64,000 nt of DNA from Thermoprotei archaeon (lineage in GTDB: Archaea; Thermoproteota; Thermoprotei; Gearchaeales; WAQG01), in the NCBI GenBank assembly GCA_038881895.1, contig JAVZOV010000003.1, positions 1 through 64,000 of the forward strand. The letters run 5' to 3'. Within the stretch, counting starts at the first letter, position 1. Every line of letters starts with the position of its first letter. Positions 54,270-62,571 of the stretch are shown piece after piece. A program made the position numbers and the translations under genes. The notes beneath the pieces were generated by a model. The model was given only the letters and a program-made list of their open reading frames with translations, searched no databases and was not told where the DNA came from.

Positions 54270-55250
54270 TTAGAACAGAATTTTCTTCAAAAGATCTAGA
54301 TCAATATTTCCGCCGCTGACAATAATTGCAACTTTTTTATTCTTTAAATCAGCCTTTAGTTTAAAAGCTGCTGCCAGGGCAGCTGCACCAGCAGGCTCAG
54401 CAATTTGGCCTGTTGTCTCTAACAATACTTTTATAGCCTTTAGCATTTCATCATCACTGACAAGAACCACATCATCTATCTTATCTTTTAATATTGAGTA
54501 TGGTAATTCATAAGCTCTAGATGTAGCTAATCCCTCAGCTACGGTGTTTGCACTTTTTGTAGAAACTAATTTTCCTTGCTTTAATGATAAGTATACGCTA
54601 GGTGCACCTTCAGCTTGAACACCAATAACTTTAATCGATGGATCTATAGATTTATATACTATGACAGCACTGGACGCTCCTGAACCACCACCTATAGGAT
54701 TAATAACAATATCAACATCCGGTAAATCCTCAATAATCTCCAAGTGCATAGTACCAACACCAGCATAGAGCAATGGTTCATTTATGCTATGAACAAATAG
54801 CATGTTCCTCTCTTTTGCAATTTTAATAGCATAATCCAAAGCTTCATCAAAAACATTACCATGAAATATCAACTCAGCACCTAAATTTTTTAATGCCGCA
54901 ATCTTAACTCTCGAAACACCATTAGGCATGACTATAGTTACCTTAGCTCCTACTAAACCACCAGCATAAGCTATAGACTGTGCATGATTACCTGTCGACG
55001 CAGTTATCAACCCCTTTTTCACAGCCTCATCCTTCATACGCATCACATAATACACACCACCTCTTACTTTGAAAGCCCTTGTAGGTTGTACATTCTCAAG
55101 CTTTAAATATACATCAAAATCAAGTTCCCTAGATAATTTACGAGAATAAAACAACGGTGTTCTAGGCAGGTATTTGGATATTAATAACCTAGCATTATAT
55201 ACATCACGAAGTCTCGGTATATAGTTCATAGCCCATTTCATCATGTTCAT
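54270..55250 (-). CDS. ilvA: Threonine dehydratase / serine-threonine ammonia-lyase
   Basis: About 326 residues. PLP lysine in PTRAFKVRGG, TASTGNHAQSIAYAG, phosphate loop NPIGGGSGASSA, TGQIAEPAGAAAL. Makes 2-oxobutanoate for isoleucine, or degrades threonine. No C-terminal ACT domain. Start ATG 55250 is a choice: the frame continues to 55316, but that part overlaps a transposon-end relic and does not look like family sequence. Confidence 0.88.
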   Translation of the reverse strand: MNMMKWAMNYIPRLRDVYNARLLISKYLPRTPLFYSRKLSRELDFDVYLKLENVQPTRAFKVRGGVYYVMRMKDEAVKKGLITASTGNHAQSIAYAGGLVGAKVTIVMPNGVSRVKIAALKNLGAELIFHGNVFDEALDYAIKIAKERNMLFVHSINEPLLYAGVGTMHLEIIEDLPDVDIVINPIGGGSGASSAVIVYKSIDPSIKVIGVQAEGAPSVYLSLKQGKLVSTKSANTVAEGLATSRAYELPYSILKDKIDDVVLVSDDEMLKAIKVLLETTGQIAEPAGAAALAAAFKLKADLKNKKVAIIVSGGNIDLDLLKKILF

Positions 55251-55310
55251 AGCTCCATTAGAGTCCAAGCAGTCCACTCTAAAAATACCAACAGTTGTAT
55301 TTAAGCTCAT

Positions 55311-55819
55311 TGGCAATTCATTGCGGTTAAAACCGTAAACTTTTTTTTACTAATCTATGTAACACCACTAAGCTGGACAGCAGTTTTCAAATAGCTGACT
55401 TTGTATTGCATTATCTTTTATGTGTGATGCCTTTTTCAGAGGGTTTCGAGATATTTTGGGTATAAACTACTCCATCTACTTGATGATTATGCGTTAACAG
55501 AAATTCTATGAAGTTTGATCTACATCTTATCGTCATGGATTATTAGAAGTGAACAATCATCCTCTTCTATGCCTATTTTAGTAACTTTGTTCGGTACATC
55601 TACTGTATTTTTCTGACATACTTTGACTTTCAGATATTTCAGGCTCTCTAATACTTCATAATCTTATATTCTAATGAATCTTTTTATTGATCTTTGTTTA
55701 ATTTCTAAATTTCCTTGTTCTGTATGTACTAAATTTGAGTTCTAAAAGATTATTTTAAACATAAATGAACACTTCCAAGCATTGAAAAACTTTCATAAAT
55801 CAGTTTAAGGTTGTATACT
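55311..55819. other. Gene-free stretch with a left-end relic
   Basis: 55311-55347 read on the minus strand gives AAGTTTACGGTTTTAACCGC then AATGAATTGCC, a left-end relic. The remaining ~470 bp is AT-rich; no gene or RNA signal was seen. Confidence 0.4.
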
Positions 55820-56374
55820 TTAAATTTTGTTGGTGTTGTTCATCGTTTTTTTATTTAGTAACAGTTCTAAGTATGATTTACGAGTGCTTTTGTTAATATC
55901 TAATCCTAACTCTTTTACTAGGCTAATTAATTCCCTCTCGGTCTGTTCAATATTTTCAGAGTTTGGTATTTGTTTTTCAAGCTCTACATAATATCCAAGG
56001 CCTTCTACATGATCTATTGCTATAAAGGTCTCATTTACCTTATATAACTCACGTGTTTTTGAAATTCTTATGAGCGTTTTAAAACCTAAATTCTCAAGTA
56101 GTTGTTTTGCTTTATTAAAATCATTTACATTAATGTTTATCTCTATTCTAGTCTTTCCTACATTACCTATTTTTGGTCCTTTGTATGTGAGTTCGTACGC
56201 GCCGTTCTCATCTCTAAGTCTTAGCGCCTCATCTGTAACAGTAAAGTCACGGAATGGGTGCTGAAAATAGACATCATGTTGCTTAGTAATGGATATTATC
56301 TCACCTTTATTCTTAAGCATAGTTCGTATGGTTTCTGGATTTTCTATCGGTATTTTTATTTCAGCCTCGATCAT
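55820..56374 (-). CDS. CYTH-domain protein (class IV adenylate cyclase CyaB-like)
   Basis: 184 residues. N-terminal EAEIKIPI (ExExK), RLRDENGAYELTYKG, KTRIEININ, and the acidic IDHVEGLGYYVELE line the CYTH tunnel. Acts on triphosphates; adenylate cyclase, triphosphatase or ThTPase activities are all known in the family. Overlaps the phosphoesterase by one base. Confidence 0.85.
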   Translation of the reverse strand: MIEAEIKIPIENPETIRTMLKNKGEIISITKQHDVYFQHPFRDFTVTDEALRLRDENGAYELTYKGPKIGNVGKTRIEININVNDFNKAKQLLENLGFKTLIRISKTRELYKVNETFIAIDHVEGLGYYVELEKQIPNSENIEQTERELISLVKELGLDINKSTRKSYLELLLNKKTMNNTNKI

Positions 56375-57039
56375 TAAGCTTCACCTAGGAATATTTCTAT
56401 TTCATGTGATTTTTCTATGCTTACCAATGCATAATATCCTTTTCGTGCAGGACCAGGATTAACCATTAAACTTTCCCCTAACTTATCTGTGCCTCTTGCT
56501 TCATGAATGTGGCCGCATACAACTAACATCGGTTTATGCTCTTCTATGAAGGCCCTTACTGTTTTACTTCCTGTATGTAGTCCACTATATGTTAAATCGA
56601 GTCTTGTATTGTAAGGTGGTGTGTGGGATACTAAAATAAAGTTTTTCGGTTGCTTTGCTGACCTATAAGCCTTCTCAAGCAACGAATCTATTTCTTCCTC
56701 ACCCAATTCAAATGGTGTAGAGAACGGTGTTTCAACGGAACCGCCTACTCCCACAACAAACAGATCATTAATTTTCGCATGTTTTCCGTGTATATTCATC
56801 TCCTCTAGTTCTTTAATATCAAACGTGTCAACATAATCACAATTACCCGGTACGTAGAATATTTTTTTATTCACATCCTTAAGTATGTTTAGAGTTTGAA
56901 TGGCGTTCTCACCAGTACCAAAATCTGTCACATCACCTGCCACTATGACAGCATCTACTTTCTTCCCGGCAACAGCTTTTACTATTTTATTTAAAGCTCT
57001 AAGATTTCCGTGTATATCGCTCACGACTAATAGTAACAT
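56374..57039 (-). CDS. Calcineurin-like metallophosphoesterase (YfcE/MJ0936 type)
   Basis: 221 residues. Metal ligands in VVSDIHGNLRAL, AGDVTDFG, PGNCDYVD, VSHTPPY and CGHIHEARG. Phosphodiesterase; its coupling to a CYTH protein suggests a nucleotide-related role, which is inference. Confidence 0.9.
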   Translation of the reverse strand: MLLLVVSDIHGNLRALNKIVKAVAGKKVDAVIVAGDVTDFGTGENAIQTLNILKDVNKKIFYVPGNCDYVDTFDIKELEEMNIHGKHAKINDLFVVGVGGSVETPFSTPFELGEEEIDSLLEKAYRSAKQPKNFILVSHTPPYNTRLDLTYSGLHTGSKTVRAFIEEHKPMLVVCGHIHEARGTDKLGESLMVNPGPARKGYYALVSIEKSHEIEIFLGEA

Positions 57040-57146
57040 AAAAATAACATAGCTTTGTCTCCTTAAAAAGTTTACACTAAAACTGAGCCATTGTCAGCAG
57101 TTTCGGAATAGATAGGTTTAAATGGAGGTTGATTACTTTATTCTTA

Positions 57147-57320
57147 ATGATGTCTGGAGATCACGAAGAACTGCTTAGACCAAAAGATGTTGCAAAGATA
57201 TTCAACATCTCAGTTAAGACTCTCTGGGAGTGGCAGAGGAAAGGCATTATTAGGACTGTTAAACTTCCAACTGGTAAGCTCCGCTACCCGAGGAGCGAAG
57301 TTGAGAGGCTATGGAGGTAG
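57147..57320 (+). CDS. HTH-only remnant of TnpA, element C
   Basis: 57 residues: MSGDHEELLRPKDVAKIF, then NISVKTLWEWQRKG and GKLRYPRSEVERLWR, a full MerR-like helix-turn-helix plus wing. Nothing of the recombinase domain follows. ATG 57147 or 57150. Overlaps tnpB by 10 bp exactly as in element B. Confidence 0.7.
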   Translation: MMSGDHEELLRPKDVAKIFNISVKTLWEWQRKGIIRTVKLPTGKLRYPRSEVERLWR

Positions 57321-58438
57321 TTAAGAGCTACAGAATTTCAGTAGAAGCTCCAAAAGATTTAATCGAAGAATACTTCAAAGTTAAGCGGAAGGCTTTAGAT
57401 GGGATCTTCTCGCACGTTAAGATTTCCAAGAAGGCTCACCTCAACTTGAAAGCTGAGGATAGGAGAGAGCTTAGAGATGGACTGCTACGAGAGTGGAAAT
57501 ACTCAAAGCATTACGTTGATTCAACAATAAACTCCGTTATCGGATTGGTTAAGGGCTGGATAACCCTTTATAATAGGGGGAGGGCGAATGAGCCTCCTAA
57601 GATAACTAAGAGGACAGTCTACATTAAGAGCACGCTCTTCAGCTTCAGAGATGGTATACTGAGGATAAGCGTAGAGCCTAATAAGCGGTATCTTGAGGTT
57701 GACTTAAGAAAGTACGACTGGATTCCAAGAGACTTTGATAAAGTCGGTGGGCTACTTATGACTGAGAAGGAGCTGATAATTACGGTTAAGAAGAGGGTTG
57801 AGCCCAAAGCTGATAAGTGGGCTTCCTTCGATGTTAACTTAACGAACATAACAGCTTTCATAGGTGGCGAGATCAAGCGCTATGACTTAAGAGAGCTCTA
57901 CCATATTCACAGAGTTTATGAGGTTAAAAGACAGAGGATGCAAAAGTTATCTAAGATTAAGCCCAATACATCAAAGAGACTATTAGAGAAGTACTCTAAG
58001 CGTGAGAAGAATAGGGCTAAAGACTTCACGCACAAACTAACCACGCAGGTTGCAGGGGAGCTCAAGGAGAAGAACTGCGGAGCGATACTTGAAAACCTGA
58101 AAGGTGTAAAGAGGCGAATCCTCAACGGCTCAAGGAAAAATAACAGAAAGCTCTCAAAGTGGAACGCAAGAGCATTCCAACTCATGCTCGAATACAAGCT
58201 TAAATGGCTTAACCTTCCAGTGAAATACGTTAACCCAGCTAACTCATCTAAAACCTGCCCAGCCTGCTCTGGAAGCATGGCTTCCTATCTGGGCAGGATA
58301 ATAAGATGCGAAGAATGCGGGTTAACAATGGATAGGGACGTTGTAGCGGTGTTGAACCTTCAGATGCGGGGAATTGGGTTCACCCAAAGAGCCCCCAATG
58401 AAATAATTGAGGGGGAAGGGTTAAGTAGGAATGCATAG
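57311..58438 (+). CDS. tnpB: TnpB of element C
   Basis: 375 residues; RuvC D in WASFDVNLTNI, E in AILENLKGV, D in GLTMDRDVVAVLNLQ; zinc ribbon CPACSGS...CEECG. All catalytic positions kept. Its stop lies in the terminal hairpin. Confidence 0.88.
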   Translation: MEVVKSYRISVEAPKDLIEEYFKVKRKALDGIFSHVKISKKAHLNLKAEDRRELRDGLLREWKYSKHYVDSTINSVIGLVKGWITLYNRGRANEPPKITKRTVYIKSTLFSFRDGILRISVEPNKRYLEVDLRKYDWIPRDFDKVGGLLMTEKELIITVKKRVEPKADKWASFDVNLTNITAFIGGEIKRYDLRELYHIHRVYEVKRQRMQKLSKIKPNTSKRLLEKYSKREKNRAKDFTHKLTTQVAGELKEKNCGAILENLKGVKRRILNGSRKNNRKLSKWNARAFQLMLEYKLKWLNLPVKYVNPANSSKTCPACSGSMASYLGRIIRCEECGLTMDRDVVAVLNLQMRGIGFTQRAPNEIIEGEGLSRNA

Positions 58439-58643
58439 TGAATTGTTATTTTCATTCCTACTTAACCCAGAACCCTAACCAGAGCTGTAGGAAAGAATCA
58501 AGAATTTAATCATTTTCTAGTCTGAAAGCAGAAATGCTTTAATTTAAATGGTTTTCACATCATTGGGTAATCTTTATGTGTTGTATCAATACCTATACTT
58601 TATGGACTTTAAGGAACAAGAATTTTAAAATATGAGGATGCGA

Positions 58644-59840
58644 TTATGTTCGTTCTGTTCTATACCATGGTATTTTAGGCATTATTAGTGAGTATATTGT
58701 TGTTAGTCCTAAAAGAACCCAATATAGTAAGAGTATTGGGAAACTTTCTTTTCTTGGTATGTCTGCTTTAGATGCGATCAAGTATATTGGTGCTGAAACT
58801 GACGTTAATATTGAAAATAGGCTTAAAAGGAATATTCCTAAGTTTAACTGCACATGATAAATTGCACTGAGAGGAATTAATACAAATACATAAATTGATG
58901 AAAATGCTATTATTATTAGTGATATTGGCGATGTGTATGACATTCCTATAACAATCTTTGAACTCAGAGGTATGGAAGATTTCATGGTTCTTACAAAACA
59001 TTGTGCGTAACCTCTATGCCATCTGATTCTTTGCTTGATTAACGATAACATAGACTTTGGTGCTGGTTCATGAACAACACTGTTTAATAATCCTATTCTT
59101 AATCCATGCTTTGCAAACTCTAATGTTAACATAGAATCCTCAGTTAAAGTATCTGGAAATCCTCCTATGACTTCAAGAGCTTTACGTGATACGAACAAAC
59201 CCTCTCCACTTAAGAGTGGGTATCCTGATACCACTGTTATTCCTGGCAAAGAGACATTAACCCAAAAGAATGTATCTATATATGACAGAGTTTGTGTTAA
59301 TTTTTTCCCCACTCTTAAAACTTTAACTCCAATAGCGTCAAAACCACTCATTATTAGAGAGACTCCTTTGCCAATCTGATAAGGATCTATTATATCATCA
59401 TCAGCATCATAAACGACCACGACCGGTTCTTGTACGCGCAATAAAGCGTCATTGAGCGCCGCAGCCTTAGAACTCCTAGAATTAGTCCTCCTTACAATCT
59501 CATATTCAACACCATTCTCAGTTAAAACACTGCATGCAGAACTAACACAACTATCGCTCTCCTCATCGTTCTTCTCAACAATTATTATAATTCTTAACAA
59601 ATTCTTATCATATTTCTGTTTTAAGATGCTCATAAGCGTTCTCCTAATACTTTCACATTTCTCCTTATACACAGGAAAAAGTATAGCCACAGGCACATCA
59701 AACCGAGGCTTAGGATTTAACCAAACTCTTTCCTTAAAATTAAAAACTATACTGAGAAACGATATCATAAAAAAATAAAACTGAATGATGTAAACCAGAG
59801 ACACAACACCAAACGTTATTAATTCCGCACTAACTATCAT
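58644..59840 (-). CDS. Membrane glycosyltransferase, family 2
   Basis: 398 residues. N-terminal membrane helix (about 5-35), GT-A domain with VPVAILFPVYKE, VVVYDADDD (DxD), LTEDSML and QRIRWHRG (QxxRW), then three to four C-terminal helices (about 295-385). This is the layout of processive beta-glycosyltransferases such as cellulose- or hyaluronan-synthase relatives. The product may be a cell-surface polysaccharide or glycolipid. Confidence 0.85.
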   Translation of the reverse strand: MIVSAELITFGVVSLVYIIQFYFFMISFLSIVFNFKERVWLNPKPRFDVPVAILFPVYKEKCESIRRTLMSILKQKYDKNLLRIIIIVEKNDEESDSCVSSACSVLTENGVEYEIVRRTNSRSSKAAALNDALLRVQEPVVVVYDADDDIIDPYQIGKGVSLIMSGFDAIGVKVLRVGKKLTQTLSYIDTFFWVNVSLPGITVVSGYPLLSGEGLFVSRKALEVIGGFPDTLTEDSMLTLEFAKHGLRIGLLNSVVHEPAPKSMLSLIKQRIRWHRGYAQCFVRTMKSSIPLSSKIVIGMSYTSPISLIIIAFSSIYVFVLIPLSAIYHVQLNLGIFLLSLFSILTSVSAPIYLIASKADIPRKESFPILLLYWVLLGLTTIYSLIMPKIPWYRTERT

Positions 59841-60130
59841 TATTCTCGCAAATAGCTATAGTGCCCGAGGGATAAATTATTAAGCAAAAAGTTAAAATAT
59901 CACATATTACAAAATTATGTTTTAGGCGACTTTAAGCCTTCATGTTAAAAAAGAGCAAAACAATGAATAAGTTATCAAAACTCATATATAACTCCAATTT
60001 GCGTAGACCGCAACATTTTTATATATCTTCTTCCCAAACATAAGAAACTGGTCCTTCCTCCGTCCTAGAAAGACAAAGCTTGCACATCATAAGGTAAAAT
60101 ATAAATAAGTTGAGTATTGTAGTATCAGGT
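59841..60130. promoter_or_regulatory. Intergenic region with promoter of AOR copy 2
   Basis: AAATATAAATAA at 60097-60108 is centred about 28 bases before ATG 60131, indicating a leaderless message. A second AT box, TTTTTATATATC, lies near 60016-60028. Nothing else is recognised. Confidence 0.45.
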
Positions 60131-61918
60131 ATGATAAACGGTTATAATGATAGAATATTAATTGTTGATCTTGATGAGAGGAGCAGTAAGGTTAAGAGTA
60201 TTGATAGGAGCATTGCTAAGATGTTTATTGGTGGAAAGGGATTGGCGAACTACTTTTTGTATGAGTATAACATTTGGAATTATGATGCGTATTCTCCGAA
60301 TAATTTATTAGTGTTTGCCACCGGGCCTTTCGGTGGATTGCCCTTGACTATGGCAACACGCGCATGGGTTGCTTTTAAATCTCCCTTGACAAATATTCTC
60401 GGTGGTTCTAATCTCGGTGGTACATTGGGTGCTGTGATGAAGTATGCCGGTGTGGATATGTTGGTTGTGAAAGGTGCGTCGAAGGATCCTGTTTATTTGA
60501 TTGTCAGGGATGAGCGCGTTGATTTTAAGGATGCATCTCATTTGTGGAGTAAGGATGCCATAAAGTGTGAGGAGATTTTATGGAAGGATCATGGTAAGGA
60601 CAGCGCTGTGTTAGCGATAGGTCCTGCGGGTGAGAATCTTGTAAGATATGCTTCTATTAATCATGATAGGTGGAGGCAATTTGGGAGAACTGGACCTGGT
60701 GCTGTTATGGGCAGTAAAAAGCTTAAGGCTATAGTGTTTCAACCTGCTGATAAGAGTGTTAGTGTTGCCGATCCTAATGGTTTTTCTGAGTATTTGAAGA
60801 GATTTAATTTGAGGCTCTCGACTGATGGTTCCATTAAATCGCTTAGAGAGGGTGGTACGCCTAGGCTTGTTGAGGTTGCAAATGGGATGGGCTTTTTCCC
60901 AAGCTACTATTGGTCTAAGGTTTATATTGAGAATTGGCAGAAAATAGCGTGGCCGAATTTAAGGAGCAATTATTTCTTGCATCCAGCAGCTTGCTTATAT
61001 TGTTCAGCAGCATGTCATCGCCTCGTGGAATCTAGGAAGTTTGATGTTAAAGTTGATATTGAATATGAAACGATCTTTGCTTTGGGTAGTAACCTTGGAA
61101 TTGTTGATCCTGATTCGATAATCGTGTTCAATGATTTAGCTGATAGACTTGGTATGGATACAATCTCTCTTGGTAATACTATTGGCTTTGCAATCGAGCT
61201 TTCTAAAAAGGGTAAATTAGAGTTAAAAATTGACTGGGACAACACTGAAGCTGTTAAAAAACTAATAGTGGACATTGCATACCGTAAAGGTGTTGGAGAT
61301 CTTTTAGCTGATGGAGTAGCTATTGCTGCAAGAAGATTGGATGCTGAGAATTTAGCTGTACACGTGAAAGGACTTGAACCTGCAGCCTATGATCCTAGAT
61401 CACTAAAAGGGATGGCATTGAATTACGCTATTGCTGGTAGGGGCGCTGACCATCTTGGGACAATGGCTTACGCCCTCGATATTGCCGGCAAGGCTGGCGG
61501 TAAAGATTCTCTCGGTGAAGAGAAGGTAAGAGCTATCATTAATTACGAGAATTTAAGCGCGCTCATGGATTCTTTGTTACTTTGTAAGTTTGGTCGTTAT
61601 GTTTATGATTTCCAAGTGATAACAGACCTTTTAAACCTAGTTACTGGCTTTAACTATAACGTTAACGAAGTTATTAAAGCTGGTGAGAGAATAATCACTC
61701 TAACTCGTTTAATAAACGTAAAAATGGGTGTCAATAAGGTTAAGGATCAACTTCCGAGAAAATGGTTTGAACCTATTGAGTTCGAGAACAAAAAGTATGT
61801 AATAACTAAAGATGAATTCGAGAATGCACTAAGCGTATATTATAAGTTAAGAGGCTGGGATGAAAACGGCATACCAAAACCTGAAAAACTCGCTGAACTA
61901 AATATAATAACCCAATAA
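60131..61918 (+). CDS. Tungsten aldehyde ferredoxin oxidoreductase (AOR family), copy 2
   Basis: 595 residues from ATG 60131. Cluster cysteines C288, C291, C295 (CLYCSAAC) and C485 (LLLCKFG). The numbers of the first three equal those I remember for Pyrococcus furiosus AOR. Pterin-region IGGKGLANYF and SPLTNILGGSNLGG. It differs much from copy 1 and has no adjacent MoaD gene. The substrate is unknown. Confidence 0.9.
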   Translation: MINGYNDRILIVDLDERSSKVKSIDRSIAKMFIGGKGLANYFLYEYNIWNYDAYSPNNLLVFATGPFGGLPLTMATRAWVAFKSPLTNILGGSNLGGTLGAVMKYAGVDMLVVKGASKDPVYLIVRDERVDFKDASHLWSKDAIKCEEILWKDHGKDSAVLAIGPAGENLVRYASINHDRWRQFGRTGPGAVMGSKKLKAIVFQPADKSVSVADPNGFSEYLKRFNLRLSTDGSIKSLREGGTPRLVEVANGMGFFPSYYWSKVYIENWQKIAWPNLRSNYFLHPAACLYCSAACHRLVESRKFDVKVDIEYETIFALGSNLGIVDPDSIIVFNDLADRLGMDTISLGNTIGFAIELSKKGKLELKIDWDNTEAVKKLIVDIAYRKGVGDLLADGVAIAARRLDAENLAVHVKGLEPAAYDPRSLKGMALNYAIAGRGADHLGTMAYALDIAGKAGGKDSLGEEKVRAIINYENLSALMDSLLLCKFGRYVYDFQVITDLLNLVTGFNYNVNEVIKAGERIITLTRLINVKMGVNKVKDQLPRKWFEPIEFENKKYVITKDEFENALSVYYKLRGWDENGIPKPEKLAELNIITQ

Positions 61919-62044
61919 AGATTCTCGCATTTACCTAAAAATAAATCTTTACATAAAGAAAATTTAAGTATGATGCATAAACTAGGAAATTTTAATGATT
62001 AAGAAAAATTTTTAAATAGCATAGTATTTAGAGTGAGTGAAGAT

Positions 62045-62142
62045 GGGCCCGTGGCGTAGATATATGCACAACATATAGCGCAACCAGGAAGCGTACCGGG
62101 CTTTTAACCCGGGAGTCGCGGGTTCAAATCCCGCCGGGCCCG
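62045..62142 (+). tRNA. tRNA-Lys (TTT) with an intron in the D-arm
   Basis: Acceptor GGGCCCG/CGGGCCC, anticodon stem CCGGG/CCCGG around CTTTTAA (anticodon TTT), T-arm GCGGG TTCAAAT CCCGC. The gene is 98 nt. Removing 24 nt (about 62054-62077) gives a standard 74-nt tRNA with D-arm GCGC...GCGT. The insert contains the stem TATATG/CATATA and is bounded by GCG at both ends, so the cut sites can slide by three bases. This is a non-canonical archaeal tRNA intron position. Confidence 0.88.
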
Positions 62143-62186
62143 CTATATTAAGAGTAAAATAATTTCTTCCATATTCTTTTTGAGAA

Positions 62187-62472
62187 ATGTCCTTACAAGA
62201 ACTGAGAAAACTTAAGAATAGATGAAGATTGTATTAAGAGATGGGCCTCTGATCTCGGTCCAAAGACCGCTAAGAACTATGTCTACCATCTCTTGGATTA
62301 TCTTAAGTGAGTTAAGGAGAATAGATATTGGAGTTCTGCTCAAGAGATGCTTAATGGTTCCAACTAGATTAAAGTTGATGAGAGAATTAAGCATGCAGAA
62401 GCCCTTAAAAAGTATATAAAGTCTCAAACGGGTGAGATCTCTGATGGGAAGAATGAGTGTTATATAATTTGA
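62187..62472 (+). pseudogene. Integrase-like relic next to tRNA-Lys
   Basis: After MSLQELRKLKNR (62187) and a frame change, 62224-62472 reads EDCIKRWASDLGPKTAKNYV, YHLLDYLK, stop, VKENRYWSSAQEML, a second stop, then VDERIKHAEALKKYIK. The DLGPKTAKNYVYHLL helices are like the N-terminal core-binding domain of tyrosine recombinases. The position 45 bp downstream of a tRNA gene supports a dead integrase. No catalytic domain remains. Confidence 0.5.
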
Positions 62473-62571
62473 GTACCATTTTTGTCTTTTAAGTTGGGTG
62501 TAGGGTTTAAACTCACATAGCGCACTCTGCAGGTGCATGCCTAACCTGCTTGTCAACTCAGCTTAGTATAA

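Larger units (their letters stand above)
57090..58474 (+). mobile_element. IS607-derived element C (HTH plus TnpB, no recombinase domain)
   Basis: Same layout as element B. Left end GTCAGCAGTTTCGGAATAG at 57093. Right end CAGAACC at 58468-58474, preceded by a perfect 16-bp hairpin (58418-58433 with 58453-58468, 19-nt loop). Both arms belong to the tnpB 3' end and the trailing region. Flanks are unrelated to those of B. Confidence 0.78.

Noticed and set aside
54270-55316. Threonine dehydratase start at 55316
   Set aside because: The first 22 codons are atypical for the family and their 5' edge overlaps a transposon-end relic.
55370-55400. IS607-like left end (ACAGCAGTTTTCAAATAG)
   Set aside because: Similarity is limited to about 12 bases, with no right end or coding relic nearby.
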